DNA from: Rhodopseudomonas palustris JSC-3b
Lineage (GTDB): Bacteria > Pseudomonadota > Alphaproteobacteria > Rhizobiales > Xanthobacteraceae
Length of the DNA: 64,000 nt
Direction of reading: 5' to 3'
Assembly: GCA_000504425.1 (NCBI GenBank)
Contig: KI632513.1
Span: 3,034,952 to 3,098,951, forward strand
Numbering within the stretch: position 1 is the first letter of the stretch; every line of letters starts with the position of its first letter. Shown here in pieces: positions 40,905 to 50,768 of the stretch. The notes under the pieces were generated by a model that saw only the letters and a list, made by a program, of their open reading frames with translations, did no database searches and was not told the DNA's origin. Both the position numbers and the translations under genes were made by a program.

Positions 40905-43631
40905 CTAGCTAGTTCCGGCCGCATGCGGCTCGTCCAGCACCGCGCGCAGCATGCGCGCCAGCACCGCGCGGCGATAGGGCTTTTCCAGAAGATGCATGCC
41001 GGGCTCTAACTGGCCGTGCAACCTGACCGCGCGCTCCGTATAGCCCGAAGTGAACAGCACGCGCAGGGTCGGCAGCCGCTGACAGAGTTTGTCTGCCAGC
41101 TGCCGCCCATTGAGCCCACCGGACAGCACCAGATCGGTGAACAACAGATCGAAGCGCTGGCCCTGCTCGACCATCGCCAGCGCTTCCGCCGCGGTTGCGG
41201 CTGCCGACGCCGCGTAGCCGAGCGCCGACAGATAGGCCATCACATGGCGGCGCAGCAGCGGATCGTCTTCCACCACCAGCAGCGTCTCATGGCCGCGTGC
41301 CACCGGCGCAGCCGCCATCTCGTCATCGACCGGCCGCGGCGGCGAACCGCCGCACGGCAGATAGAGCCGGATCGTGGTGCCGCTGCCTTCCTCGCTATAC
41401 AATTCGACATGGCCGCCGGATTGCTTGGCAAAGCCATAGACCATGCTGAGCCCAAGGCCTGTGCCCTCGCCGACATCCTTGGTGGTGAAGAACGGCTCGA
41501 ACACCCGGTCGCGGATCGCTTCCGGAATGCCGGTGCCGGTGTCGCTGACAGCCAGCATCACATAGCAGCCGGCAACCACTTCGTTGTGCTGATCGGCATA
41601 GGCCGGATCGAGCTCGACACAGCCGGTTTCCAGCATCAGCTTGCCGCCATGGGGCATCGCGTCGCGCGCATTGATCGCGAGGTTGATCAGCGCGCTGCCG
41701 AGCTGCGACGGATCGGCGATCGCCGAAGGCAGCTTGGCTGCCGGATTGACTTCGATCTGGATCTGCTCGCCGAGCGTCGCGCGTAGCAATTTCGCAGTAT
41801 CCAGCATCATCGCATTGACATCGATGCTGCGCGGCTGCAGCGGCTGCTTGCGTGCAAACGACAGCAACTGATTGGTGAGCGCACTGCCGCGGCTGACCGC
41901 CTGATCAATCATCAACGCAACGTCTTTGAGATCAGGACGGTCGGACACGCCTTCCGACAGGATTTCGATGCCGCCGGTAATCACCGTAAGGATATTGTTG
42001 AAGTCGTGAGCAACGCCGCCGGTCAGCTTGCCGATCGCCTGCATCTTCTGCGCCTGGCGCAATTGCCGCTCGGTCTCCTTGAAGGCGGTGAGGTTGCGAT
42101 ACACGATCACCGCGCCATCGAACCGGCCATCGGCATTTTCGATCGGCCGGCCGCTCGCCACCAGCTGCGTCAGCGGTTCGCCGACCCGCCGGAACGCCAG
42201 CTCGACATTGTCAAAACTCTCGCCGCGGCGCGCGCGTGCCAGCGGCGTTTCGTCGTCGGGCAGCGGCGTGATGCCATCGGGGCGGAACCGCTCGAATTTG
42301 CGCTTCCATTCGGCGGTGCCGACGTCATTGCGATCGCCGAACAATGCCAGGCAGGTGGGATTGGCGAACACTCTTCGGCCGCGGGCGTCGATCACCAGCA
42401 CCCCATCAGCCATGCTGGCGATGGTCTTGTCGAGCACTTCGGACTTGCTGCGCAGCGCCGCGGTGGTGCGGCTGATCTCGGCCACCATCCGCTCAAAAGC
42501 ATCGGCGAGTATCTTGATTTCGCCGGGCAGGCGCGGCGGCATCGTCAACTGGCCAGTCTTGGCAAAGCCATCGACCGCCGCGGAAATCTGGACCACTGGC
42601 CGCGCCAGCGAGCGCGCGATCAGGATCGACAGCAGCACCGCGCCGATCGCCGATAACAGCGCGACGATCAGTCCGGACAGACGAAGCGACACCGCTGGCG
42701 CGATCAGCCTGTCGAACCCCGAGGTTTCGATCACGCCGATCCGCGGCCCGCCTTCAAGTTCGCCAAGAGCGACGCCGACCGCAACGCGCTCGCCGTGCAC
42801 CGCGGTGATCAACGCGGCCGCGCCGCCCTGAGCCAGCACCTGCGGCGCGATTTCCGGAAAATCGTCCTGCCAGCGCCGGCCCGCGGTCGGCTGGACATCC
42901 CCCTTTGCCGCGGGACGCTGCAAATAGTCGCCATTGGCCGAGACGATATACAGCTCGGTATCGGCTTCCATGCCGATATGGATGCGCTCGAAGGTCGGCC
43001 GCAGATCGAAGTCGAGCACGATCACGCCAAAGCGCGTGCCTTGCGCATTGTAGATCGGCGTCGCCGCCACCGCGGTCGGGATCGCAGGCTTGTCGCCCTG
43101 CGCGGCACGGCTCTCGATGGTGAGGAAGAACTGGCCTTCCTGCAGCGTCGCCGTCTGGTGGCGCAGCACCTCGGGGATCGGCGCCAGCTCGGCTTCCGGC
43201 ACGATCCGCACGGTATCGGACGGCCCGGACCGATCGACGCGCACGATCTCGCGGCCATCCTTGTCGCCGATCAGGCGGAAACACAGAATGCTCGGCTTCA
43301 CGCCGAGCTGACGCGAATAGATCTGTTCGAGATGGCGATGCCAGAACGCTTCGCTGGTGCCATCGCTGGGATCGATCCCGCCATGGAGCTTGGCTCTGAC
43401 CAGCGCATCGATCGCAGGCAGACTGCGCGCCGACAGCACCTCGAACCGCAGCGCCGTCTTGGAAAACGTGATCAGCGCGCCGAGCCGGGCGCGGGCTTCG
43501 GAGGCGACATTGTCGAGCCCGGCCGGCACCACCACGCGCTCGATATTGTAGTAGCTGAGCAGCGCCACCGCCGCGACGGCCGACATCGCCAGCGTCGTCA
43601 TCGCCAATGTCAGGCGCATCGACAGACGCAT
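40905..43631 (-). CDS. Membrane hybrid histidine kinase with C-terminal receiver
   Basis: A 908-residue sensor. Helix 1 about 8-28, a large periplasmic sensing domain (30-310, dCache-like), helix 2 about 315-340, a HAMP linker, a PAS domain (~395-520), HisKA with phospho-His in [14 protein letters not shown], the ATPase domain with N-box [16 protein letters not shown] and [13 protein letters not shown], and a receiver with Asp in [14 protein letters not shown] at 43631 follows GGAGGCTGTCGT. It has no separate response regulator next to it. The input signal is unknown; a small-molecule ligand is likely for the periplasmic domain. Confidence 0.9.
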   Translation of the reverse strand: MRLSMRLTLAMTTLAMSAVAAVALLSYYNIERVVVPAGLDNVASEARARLGALITFSKTALRFEVLSARSLPAIDALVRAKLHGGIDPSDGTSEAFWHRHLEQIYSRQLGVKPSILCFRLIGDKDGREIVRVDRSGPSDTVRIVPEAELAPIPEVLRHQTATLQEGQFFLTIESRAAQGDKPAIPTAVAATPIYNAQGTRFGVIVLDFDLRPTFERIHIGMEADTELYIVSANGDYLQRPAAKGDVQPTAGRRWQDDFPEIAPQVLAQGGAAALITAVHGERVAVGVALGELEGGPRIGVIETSGFDRLIAPAVSLRLSGLIVALLSAIGAVLLSILIARSLARPVVQISAAVDGFAKTGQLTMPPRLPGEIKILADAFERMVAEISRTTAALRSKSEVLDKTIASMADGVLVIDARGRRVFANPTCLALFGDRNDVGTAEWKRKFERFRPDGITPLPDDETPLARARRGESFDNVELAFRRVGEPLTQLVASGRPIENADGRFDGAVIVYRNLTAFKETERQLRQAQKMQAIGKLTGGVAHDFNNILTVITGGIEILSEGVSDRPDLKDVALMIDQAVSRGSALTNQLLSFARKQPLQPRSIDVNAMMLDTAKLLRATLGEQIQIEVNPAAKLPSAIADPSQLGSALINLAINARDAMPHGGKLMLETGCVELDPAYADQHNEVVAGCYVMLAVSDTGTGIPEAIRDRVFEPFFTTKDVGEGTGLGLSMVYGFAKQSGGHVELYSEEGSGTTIRLYLPCGGSPPRPVDDEMAAAPVARGHETLLVVEDDPLLRRHVMAYLSALGYAASAAATAAEALAMVEQGQRFDLLFTDLVLSGGLNGRQLADKLCQRLPTLRVLFTSGYTERAVRLHGQLEPGMHLLEKPYRRAVLARMLRAVLDEPHAAGTS

Positions 43632-43711
43632 ACGACAGCCTCCGATTCGGCCGATCTCTTCAGCGCTGCGAAATTATCCGAACGCTGCCGCCTTCGCCAC
43701 CGTGATCACGA

Positions 43712-44167
43712 TCAGCTCGCCTGTGAGGTCGAATTCGCAGGCGCCGGCGGCTCGCCAAATCCCTTGCCGGGCGCCATCGGCTGCAGACGGATCAAGCGGG
43801 AATCTTCAACAGCGGCCTGACGGTGCTTGACCGCTTCGCGGTACACCGGATCGCGGATCATCGCGACAAACGCCGCGACGCTCGGATATTCTGCGATGAA
43901 CACATGATCCCATTGTTCGTGCTGCGGGCCAATCAGCATCAGTTCAAACCTGCCCTGCCAGACGATCCGGCCGCCGAGCCGTTCGAACACCGGGCCGGAT
44001 TCGCGGCCATAGGCGGCGTAGGCTTCGGCGCCGCTAATGCTGCGGCCATCAGGATAGCTCGCTTGCGGCTTGAGCCGCACCAGATTGAGCATGTGGATCG
44101 GGCCATCGCGATCATTGTCGCGAAACAGCGCGAACACTTCCTTGGTCGGATCAACATAGCCGGTCAT
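43712..44167 (-). CDS. DUF1330-domain protein
   Basis: A 151-residue protein of the dimeric alpha-beta barrel DUF1330 family. Typical segments are GPIHMLNLVRLKPQASYPDG, AAYGRESGPVFERLGGRIVW and IAEYPSVAAFVAMIRDPVYREAVKHR. ATG at 44167 follows GGGGGAAATC. It lies 80 bp upstream of the hybrid sensor kinase on the same strand and could be cotranscribed with it. The family is common and its function is undefined. Confidence 0.85.
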   Translation of the reverse strand: MTGYVDPTKEVFALFRDNDRDGPIHMLNLVRLKPQASYPDGRSISGAEAYAAYGRESGPVFERLGGRIVWQGRFELMLIGPQHEQWDHVFIAEYPSVAAFVAMIRDPVYREAVKHRQAAVEDSRLIRLQPMAPGKGFGEPPAPANSTSQAS

Positions 44168-44383
44168 GATTTCCCCCGTTGCGGTCCGCTTATCGCGCGG
44201 TTTTGCAGCGGGGATTGTGGGCCGAGAGGGATCGGCGGCGCAAGTGTCACGCTGCGGACGACCGCCGCCTGCACTTGCAGGGCGAGCAAGCCACAACTTA
44301 TCGACGCCAAATCACCCAAGCTGTTACCAGCGCCGCCATCCGATGACGGCGGTCATGCAAGCGAACCGGCACAGGCGCGGTTG

Positions 44384-44635
44384 TTACTCCGGCGCGATCG
44401 CGTCCACTTCCTGTTGCAGCCGGCCCATCGCCACCATCACCGCGGCGCCGGCGAACTCGCGCGACGCGCCGCCGGGATCGACCGACACCACCGACCAGTT
44501 GGCGCCGTGGGTCTCCTCCTCCGGCTCGCACAGTTCGATGACGATGTCGGCGACCTCGCTGCAATGACGTTGCGCCCGGACATCCTCCAGCAACAGCGCC
44601 TCGATTTCCGCCACCGACTTCCGCACCCGCGTCAT
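44384..44635 (-). CDS. Small conserved-looking protein, unknown
   Basis: An 83-residue acidic protein (MTRVRKSVAEIEALLLEDVR onward) with a helical first half and VIELCEPEEETHG in the middle. ATG at 44635 follows AGGAGTCGATGGC. No membrane segment or signal peptide. I cannot assign a family. It is divergent from proA; the next minus-strand gene starts 216 bp downstream. Confidence 0.6.
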   Translation of the reverse strand: MTRVRKSVAEIEALLLEDVRAQRHCSEVADIVIELCEPEEETHGANWSVVSVDPGGASREFAGAAVMVAMGRLQQEVDAIAPE

Positions 44636-44781
44636 GCCATCGACTCCTGACTGATCTTGCCCGTCAGATGCCGGATTGCACCGGCGAGCGCAATGGGGCC
44701 GCCTGGCGGCCATTGCCGCTTTGACGGCCGTCCGGCAACTGCCTATTTTGACGAAACGATTTCACAGCAGATGTGGCCACC

Positions 44782-46074
44782 ATGACCGCCCCGTTGAAAA
44801 CCGTAGAGGGCAGCGACGACCTGTCCGCTCAGATGATGCAGCTCGGCGCCGCCGCGCGCGCCGCCGCACGCCAATTGGCGATCGCGCCGACCGAGCAGAA
44901 GAACCGGGCGCTGGCGGCGATGGAACGGGCGATCCGCGCCCATTGCGAGGCGATCCTGGCCGCCAATGCCGAGGATGTCGCCGAGGTGCGCGCCGCTGGC
45001 GCCAGCTCCGCCTTCATCGACCGGCTGACCTTGACCCCGGCGCGGGTCGCGGCGATCGCCGACGGCATCAAGGTGATCCACGACATCGCCGACCCGATCG
45101 GCGCGGTCACCGAGCGCTGGCAGCGGCCGAACGGCATGGTGATCGAGCGGGTGCGGGTGCCGCTCGGCGTGATCGGCGTGATCTTTGAAAGCCGGCCCAA
45201 CGTCACCGCCGATGCCGGCGTGCTTGGCCTGAAATCCGGCAATGCGGTGATGCTGCGCGGCGGTTCCGACAGTTTCCGCTCGTGCCGTGCCATTCATGAC
45301 TGCCTGCTCGCCGGGCTGCGCGAAGCCGGGCTGCCGGAAGGCGCCATCACGCTGGTGCCGGTGCGCGACCGCGCCGCGGTTGGGCTGATGCTGTCGGGCC
45401 TTGGCGGCCAGATCGACGTGATCGTGCCGCGCGGCGGCAAGAGCCTGGTGGCGCGGGTCGAGGCCGAGGCGCGGGTGCCGGTGTTCGCTCATCTCGAAGG
45501 CGTCAACCACGTCTATGTCGATCGCCAAGCCGATCTGGAGATGGCCAAGGCGATCGTGCTCAACGCCAAGATGCGCCGTCCCGGCGTGTGCGGCGCGGCC
45601 GAAACGCTGCTGGTCGATGCCGGCGCCGCCGAGCGCATTCTTGCGCCGCTGGTTGGCGCACTGATCGATGCCGGCTGCGAAGTGCGCGGCGACGCCGCCG
45701 TGCAACAGGCCGATTCGCGCGCCAAGGCCGCCAGCGAGCAGGATTGGGGCACCGAATATGGTGAGCCGATCATCGCCGCCCGGGTCGTTGCTGGCCTTGA
45801 TGACGCGCTGGCCCATATCGCGCGCTATGGCTCGCACCACACCGAGGCGATCGTCACCGAGGATCAGGCCGCCGCGGCGCGCTTCCTGAACGAAGTCGAT
45901 GCCGCGATCGTGCTGCACAACGCCTCGACGCAATTTGCCGATGGCGGCGAATTCGGCTTCGGCGCGGAAATCGGCATCGCCACCGGCAAATTCCACGCGC
46001 GTGGGCCGGTCGGCGCCGAGCAGCTCACCAGCTTCAAGTATCGCGTGCACGGCACAGGCCAGACCCGGCCGTGA
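44782..46074 (+). CDS. proA: Gamma-glutamyl phosphate reductase ProA
   Basis: A 430-residue NADPH enzyme that makes glutamate-5-semialdehyde for proline synthesis. Diagnostic parts are [36 protein letters not shown], and the active-site region [15 protein letters not shown] containing the nucleophilic Cys. [20 protein letters not shown] near the end is highly conserved. ATG at 44782 (a GTG at 44773 is possible). The kinase gene proB is not next to it, unlike many relatives. It starts a plus-strand run with nadD, rsfS and rlmH. Confidence 0.95.
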   Translation: MTAPLKTVEGSDDLSAQMMQLGAAARAAARQLAIAPTEQKNRALAAMERAIRAHCEAILAANAEDVAEVRAAGASSAFIDRLTLTPARVAAIADGIKVIHDIADPIGAVTERWQRPNGMVIERVRVPLGVIGVIFESRPNVTADAGVLGLKSGNAVMLRGGSDSFRSCRAIHDCLLAGLREAGLPEGAITLVPVRDRAAVGLMLSGLGGQIDVIVPRGGKSLVARVEAEARVPVFAHLEGVNHVYVDRQADLEMAKAIVLNAKMRRPGVCGAAETLLVDAGAAERILAPLVGALIDAGCEVRGDAAVQQADSRAKAASEQDWGTEYGEPIIAARVVAGLDDALAHIARYGSHHTEAIVTEDQAAAARFLNEVDAAIVLHNASTQFADGGEFGFGAEIGIATGKFHARGPVGAEQLTSFKYRVHGTGQTRP

Positions 46075-46104
46075 GCGGCGCGACGGCTCTGCGGGAGTAA
46101 CAGC

Positions 46105-46779
46105 TTGGCCGCGCCGCTGTTGACATCATCATTGCCGCTGCCGCTGCATAGCGACGGGCTGCGGGTCGGCCTGCTCGGCGGCTCGTTCAATCCGCCGCAT
46201 CACGGGCATCGCGAACTCAGCCTGTTCGCGATGAAGCGGCTGCAGCTCGATCAGGTGTGGTGGCTGGTGACGCCGGGCAATCCGCTGAAAGATGCCAGCG
46301 CCCTGCAAGGGCAAGCAGTGCGTGCTGCCGCGGCGCGTGCAGTCGCCCGGCATCCGAAAATCCAGGTGAGCTGTCTCGAAGGAGTCATCGGCACCCGCTA
46401 CACTGTCGACACCATCGGCTATTTGCGCCGGCACTGTCGCAACGTTCGATTCGTCTGGATCATGGGCGCCGACAATCTCGCACAGTTCCACCGCTGGCAG
46501 GGCTTTCGGCGCATCGCCGCGCAGGTGCCGATCGCGGTGATCGATCGGCCGCCGCTCAGCCTGCGGGCGCTCGCCGCGCCGGCCGCCCAGCTCCTCGCGC
46601 GCTATCGCCTCCCAGAAGCAGCTGCTTCGAGCCTGGCTGCACGCAGGCCACCAGCCTGGGTGTATCTCACCGGAATGAAGTCGCCCGTGGCCTCAACCCG
46701 CTTGCGGAACCCGGACGGAAGCTGGAAGAAAACCGACGTGCCGGAATGGCATATTGAACGGTTGACCCCACATGCGTAG
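46105..46779 (+). CDS. nadD: Nicotinate-nucleotide adenylyltransferase NadD
   Basis: A 224-residue enzyme making deamido-NAD from nicotinate mononucleotide and ATP. Phosphate site [21 protein letters not shown], and the adenylyl-transfer motif [11 protein letters not shown] near the C-terminus; [14 protein letters not shown] is also typical. Start is TTG at 46105, with GGGAGTAACAGC upstream. It is 30 bp after proA and precedes rsfS, the standard order in this group. Confidence 0.92.
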   Translation: MAAPLLTSSLPLPLHSDGLRVGLLGGSFNPPHHGHRELSLFAMKRLQLDQVWWLVTPGNPLKDASALQGQAVRAAAARAVARHPKIQVSCLEGVIGTRYTVDTIGYLRRHCRNVRFVWIMGADNLAQFHRWQGFRRIAAQVPIAVIDRPPLSLRALAAPAAQLLARYRLPEAAASSLAARRPPAWVYLTGMKSPVASTRLRNPDGSWKKTDVPEWHIERLTPHA

Positions 46780-46849
46780 CATTGATGCCGAGCGCCGATC
46801 ATCGACGCTCGCGATACAGTGAAAGGAATGGTCCCTGACCACATCTGTA

Positions 46850-47260
46850 TTGTCTAAGTCGGCGCAGCCGGAATCCGGCTCCTCACCGACGCCCATCGTC
46901 GCCTCCAAGGCAGCGCTTGATGCCGAGGCGGCTGTGAAGCTGATCCTCTCCCGGCTGGACGACATGAAGGCGGAAGAGACGGTCACGATCGACCTGCGCG
47001 GCAAATCAGCGTTTTCGGACTACATGATCGTCACCAGCGGACGGGTGAACCGCCATGTTGGCGCGATCGCCGACAACGTGCTGAAGGGCCTGAAGGAAGC
47101 CGGCGTCCGAAATCCCCATGTCGAGGGCCTCGCCAATTGCGACTGGGTGCTGATCGATTCCGGCGATGTGATCGTGCACATCTTCCGGCCCGAGGTGCGC
47201 GCGTTCTACAACCTCGAACGGTTGTGGACCCAGGCCCCGACGGCAGCCAAGGCGGTTTGA
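46850..47260 (+). CDS. rsfS: Ribosomal silencing factor RsfS
   Basis: A 136-residue (as drawn) protein that binds ribosomal protein L14 and blocks 30S-50S joining when nutrients are short. Core conserved elements are SRLDDMKAEETVTIDLRGKS, SDYMIVTSG, HVGAIADNV, VEGLANCDWVLIDSGDVIVHIF and YNLERLW. No ATG or GTG lies upstream within the open frame: the drawn start is TTG at 46850, while CTG at 46835 has GAAAGGA well placed before it and gives MTTSVLSK. A GTG near 46934 would start just before the core domain. The exact start is therefore uncertain. Confidence 0.88.
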   Translation: MSKSAQPESGSSPTPIVASKAALDAEAAVKLILSRLDDMKAEETVTIDLRGKSAFSDYMIVTSGRVNRHVGAIADNVLKGLKEAGVRNPHVEGLANCDWVLIDSGDVIVHIFRPEVRAFYNLERLWTQAPTAAKAV

Positions 47261-47292
47261 CCGGCCTGGCCGGCGAGAGTTAAGCGGCGCCG

Positions 47293-47775
47293 ATGCGGCT
47301 CAGTGTGATTGCGATTGGCCGGCTCAAGCAAGGGCCGGAGCGGGAACTTGCGGATCGCTATTACCAGCGTTTCGACGAGATCGGCCGCAAGCTCGGCTTT
47401 CGCGGCCTGGAATTGCACGAGATCGCCGAAAGCCGCGCCCGCGACGCAGCTACCCGCATGACCGAGGAAGCGGCCGCGATCGGCGCACTGGTGCCGGAAC
47501 GCGCCGCGCTGGTGGCGATGGACGAGCGCGGCAAAAGCCTCGACAGCGTCAGCTTTGCCCAGAAACTGGCCGGCTGGCGCGATCAATCGGTGCCGCAGAC
47601 CGTGTTTGTGATTGGCGGAGCCGACGGACTTTCGCCAGAATTGCGGCGCAGAGCAAAGCTGCTCGTGTCGTTCGGCGCCGCGACGTGGCCGCACCAGATG
47701 GTGCGGGTCATGTTGCTCGAACAGATTTATCGTGCCGCGACGATATTGTCCGGCCACCCGTATCATCGGGCCTGA
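47293..47775 (+). CDS. rlmH: 23S rRNA pseudouridine-1915 N3-methyltransferase RlmH
   Basis: A 160-residue SPOUT methyltransferase acting on 23S rRNA in assembled ribosomes. Signature parts: MRLSVIAIGRLKQGPE at the start, LVAMDERGKSLDS, VFVIGGADGLSPELRRRA (SAM site) and the C-terminal HQMVRVMLLEQIYRAATILSGHPYH. It directly follows rsfS (32 bp), a conserved pairing. Confidence 0.94.
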   Translation: MRLSVIAIGRLKQGPERELADRYYQRFDEIGRKLGFRGLELHEIAESRARDAATRMTEEAAAIGALVPERAALVAMDERGKSLDSVSFAQKLAGWRDQSVPQTVFVIGGADGLSPELRRRAKLLVSFGAATWPHQMVRVMLLEQIYRAATILSGHPYHRA

Positions 47776-47799
47776 CCGGAAAACCGGACCACACCCAGC

Positions 47800-49128
47800 A
47801 TGACGCAGCCGCGTGCAACGGACTCGTTTTGGAAGCTGTGGCCGATGGCCGGCGCACTGGCGACCCTTGCGCTCAGCGCCGCACCCGTGGTCGCGCAATC
47901 GATCACCGCACCGTCGTCGCCTGAGCTGATCCGGCAGCGCGAGCAGGAGCTGGAGGCGATCCGCAGCCAGCAAAAGAGCGCCGCCGAGCAGCAGGAAAAG
48001 CTGAAAGCCGAAATCGCGGCGATTGGCGAGGACCACGCCAAGCTCAACGAGCAACTGATCGACATCGCCGCGCGGGTGCGCCAGGTCGAAACAAGGATCG
48101 GCGAAGCCGAAGCGCGGCTGGCACCGCTCGATCAGCGCGAACAGCAGATCCGCGCCTCGCTGGAAGCACGGCGCGGCGAGATCGGCGAGGTGCTGGCGGC
48201 GTTGCAACGCGCCAGCCGCCGGGCGCCGCCCGCGCTGCTGGTGCGGCCCGAAGACGCGCTGCAATCGCTGCGCACCGCGATGCTGCTCGGCGCGGTGGTG
48301 CCGGAAATGCGCAGCCGGGCCGACTGGCTGGTCAATGAACTGAGCGAACTCGTCGCGCTGCGCAAAACCATCGCCGCCGAACGCGACAGCCTGGCCGCCG
48401 ACCGGGCGCGCATCACCGAGGATCAGACGAGGCTGGCGGCGCTGGTGCAGGAACGGCAGCGTAAGCAAAGCGCGATGGAGAAAGACCTTGAGGCCGAGCG
48501 CAGCCGTGCCGCCAGCCTCGCCAAACAGGTCGATAGCCTGCAGGACCTGATCGCCCGGATGGAGCAGGACCTGAAAAGCGCAGCCAAGGCCGCGGCCAGC
48601 GCCAATCTGCGCGGCACGCCGCCGCTGCCGGGCGGCAAGCCGAACCTCGCCGCGCTCAAGGACCCGGGCCGGCTCAGCCCGGCGATCCCGTTCGTGTCCG
48701 CCAAGGGCATGCTGGCGTTCCCGGTCAATGGCAGCAAAATCCGCGAATTCGGCCGCCCGGACGGGGTCGGCGGCGTCGAAAAGGGCATTTCAATCGCCAC
48801 CCGCGCCGGTGCCCAGGTGACCACGCCCTGCGATGGCTGGGTGGTCTATGCCGGGCCATTCCGCAGCTACGGACAACTCTTGATCCTGAATGCCGGGGGC
48901 GGGTATCATGTCCTGATCGCCGGGATGGAGCGTATTTCGGTCAACATCGGACAATTCGTGCTCACGGGGGAGCCTGTGGCGACCATGGGGTCGATATCCC
49001 GGGTGGCGTCGATGCTCGCGGCGAATGCCACCCAACCCGTGCTATACGTTGAGTTCCGGAAAGACGGCACTCCCATAGACTCCGGCCCATGGTGGGCCGC
49101 AAATGAAGGCGAAAAGGTTCGCGGATGA
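47800..49128 (+). CDS. EnvC-like murein hydrolase activator with degenerate LytM domain
   Basis: A 442-residue secreted protein. Signal peptide about 1-33 (APVVAQS). Residues 40-285 are a long coiled coil (QREQELEAIRSQQKSAAEQQ and later repeats). The C-terminal LytM/M23 domain is degenerate: the first His/Asp pair is missing (EKGISIATRAGA), so it should activate amidases and not cleave murein itself, as EnvC does. It overlaps ctpA by 4 bases and the two probably act together at the division site or envelope. Confidence 0.85.
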   Translation: MTQPRATDSFWKLWPMAGALATLALSAAPVVAQSITAPSSPELIRQREQELEAIRSQQKSAAEQQEKLKAEIAAIGEDHAKLNEQLIDIAARVRQVETRIGEAEARLAPLDQREQQIRASLEARRGEIGEVLAALQRASRRAPPALLVRPEDALQSLRTAMLLGAVVPEMRSRADWLVNELSELVALRKTIAAERDSLAADRARITEDQTRLAALVQERQRKQSAMEKDLEAERSRAASLAKQVDSLQDLIARMEQDLKSAAKAAASANLRGTPPLPGGKPNLAALKDPGRLSPAIPFVSAKGMLAFPVNGSKIREFGRPDGVGGVEKGISIATRAGAQVTTPCDGWVVYAGPFRSYGQLLILNAGGGYHVLIAGMERISVNIGQFVLTGEPVATMGSISRVASMLAANATQPVLYVEFRKDGTPIDSGPWWAANEGEKVRG

Positions 49129-50471
49129 TGCGCAAGACTTCGGTAATCCTGCTGAGCGTTGCCACCGGCGCGGCGCTGACGCTGTTCGTGACCCAGCCGC
49201 GCTCGGCGCTGATGGGTTCGAGCGCGCGGGCCGCCACCTCCGACACCTATCGCCAGCTCAACCTGTTCGGCGACGTGTTCGAGCGGGTGCGCAGCGACTA
49301 TGTCGAGAAGCCGGACGACAGCAAGCTGGTCGAGTCGGCGATCAGCGGCATGCTGGCTGGCCTCGATCCGCATTCCAGCTACATGGACGCCAAGAGCTTC
49401 CGCGACATGCAGGTGCAGACCCGCGGCGAGTTCGGCGGCCTCGGCATCGAGGTCACCATGGAAGACGGCCTGATCAAGGTGGTGTCGCCGATCGACGACA
49501 CCCCGGCGTCCAAGGCCGGCATCATGGCCAATGACATCATCACCACGCTCGACGACGAAGGCGTGCAGGGCCTGACCCTGAACCAGGCCGTCGAGAAGAT
49601 GCGCGGCCCGGTCAACACCAAGATCAAGCTGAAGATCGTCCGCAAGGGCCACGACAACCCGATCGAAATCACGCTGGTGCGTGACAACATCCGGGTGCGC
49701 TCGGTGCGGGCCCGCGTCGAAGGCGACGATATCGGCTATATCCGCATCACCACCTTCAACGAGCAGACCACCGAAGGCCTGAAGCGCGAAATCGGCAACC
49801 TCACCAATCAGATCGGTGCCGATAAGCTGAAGGGCTTCATCATCGACATGCGCAACAACCCCGGCGGCCTGCTGGAAGAAGCGGTCACGGTGTCCGACAC
49901 CTTCCTCGACCGCGGCGAGATCGTCTCGACCCGCGGCCGCAACGCCGAGGAAACCCAGCGCCGCTCGGCGCGCTCGGGCGATCTCACCAAGGGCAAGTCG
50001 CTGGTGGTGCTGATCAATGGCGGCTCGGCCTCGGCTTCGGAAATCGTCGCCGGCGCGTTGCAGGACCACAAGCGCGCCACGCTGATCGGCACCCGTTCGT
50101 TCGGCAAGGGCTCGGTGCAGACCATCATTCCGCTCGGCTCCGGCAACGGCGCGCTGCGGCTGACCACGGCGCGCTACTACACGCCGTCGGGCAAGTCGAT
50201 CCAGGCCAAGGGCATCACCCCGGATATCGAGGTGCTGCAGGACGTGCCGGAGGAGATCAAGGCGCGCACCGACACCAAGGGCGAAGCCTCGCTGCGCGGC
50301 CACCTCAAGGCCGATGGCGACGAGAAGACCGGCTCGCAGTCCTACGTGCCGCCGGATGCCAAGGACGACAAGGCGCTGAAGATGGCGGTCGATCTGCTGC
50401 ACGGCGTCAAGGTCAATGCCGCGGCGCCGGCCTCCGGCGAGAAGGCGGCCGCCGACAAGGCCGCCAACTAA
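49125..50471 (+). CDS. ctpA: C-terminal processing peptidase CtpA (S41)
   Basis: A 448-residue S41 protease. N-terminal signal or anchor segment (1-30), PDZ domain around 90-175 (GLGIEVTMEDGLIKVVSPIDDTPASKAGI), then the S41 catalytic domain with Ser in NGGSASASEIVAGAL and Lys in FGKGSVQT. It starts inside the EnvC-like gene (ATGA overlap; AAGG upstream). Ctp proteases trim periplasmic or membrane proteins including cell-wall enzymes. The C-terminus is Ala/Lys-rich and probably disordered. Confidence 0.93.
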   Translation: MMRKTSVILLSVATGAALTLFVTQPRSALMGSSARAATSDTYRQLNLFGDVFERVRSDYVEKPDDSKLVESAISGMLAGLDPHSSYMDAKSFRDMQVQTRGEFGGLGIEVTMEDGLIKVVSPIDDTPASKAGIMANDIITTLDDEGVQGLTLNQAVEKMRGPVNTKIKLKIVRKGHDNPIEITLVRDNIRVRSVRARVEGDDIGYIRITTFNEQTTEGLKREIGNLTNQIGADKLKGFIIDMRNNPGGLLEEAVTVSDTFLDRGEIVSTRGRNAEETQRRSARSGDLTKGKSLVVLINGGSASASEIVAGALQDHKRATLIGTRSFGKGSVQTIIPLGSGNGALRLTTARYYTPSGKSIQAKGITPDIEVLQDVPEEIKARTDTKGEASLRGHLKADGDEKTGSQSYVPPDAKDDKALKMAVDLLHGVKVNAAAPASGEKAAADKAAN

Positions 50472-50496
50472 TCGCAGCAGCGAGCAAGCAATCTGA

Positions 50497-50524
50497 AAAG
50501 GGCGGCATCAAGCCGCCCTTTTTG
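50497..50524 (+). terminator. Rho-independent terminator after ctpA
   Basis: AAAAGGGCGGC pairs with GCCGCCCTTTT around ATCAA. It lies 26 bp after the ctpA stop and ends the envC-like/ctpA transcript. Confidence 0.8.
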
Positions 50525-50567
50525 ATTCCGGCTTTTTGATCGATACCATCAATTCCCACCAATGACC

Positions 50568-50658
50568 GTCATGCCCGCGCTTTGTCGCGGGCATCCACGT
50601 CTTGAAAACGGCGAAAGATCAAAGGCCTAGATGGCCGGGACGAGCCCGGCCATGACGT
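50568..50658. repeat. Palindromic repeat, GGCCGGGC type (full unit)
   Basis: CGTCATGCCCGCGCTTTGTC and GCGGGCATCCACGTC on the left, AAGGCCTAGATGGCCGGGAC and GCCCGGCCATGACG on the right. GATACCA (about 50543) and TGGTATGAG (about 50671) again flank it in inverted order. Confidence 0.82.
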
Positions 50659-50768
50659 GCGAAGTGGTTTGGTATGAGACTGAGTGCGCCCGCGACCATT
50701 CGGGCAACGCCCCGCTTTTGCCGGCCCCATGGTACAGTTGCCGCGGCTGATTCGGGAGGTTTTGGGCC

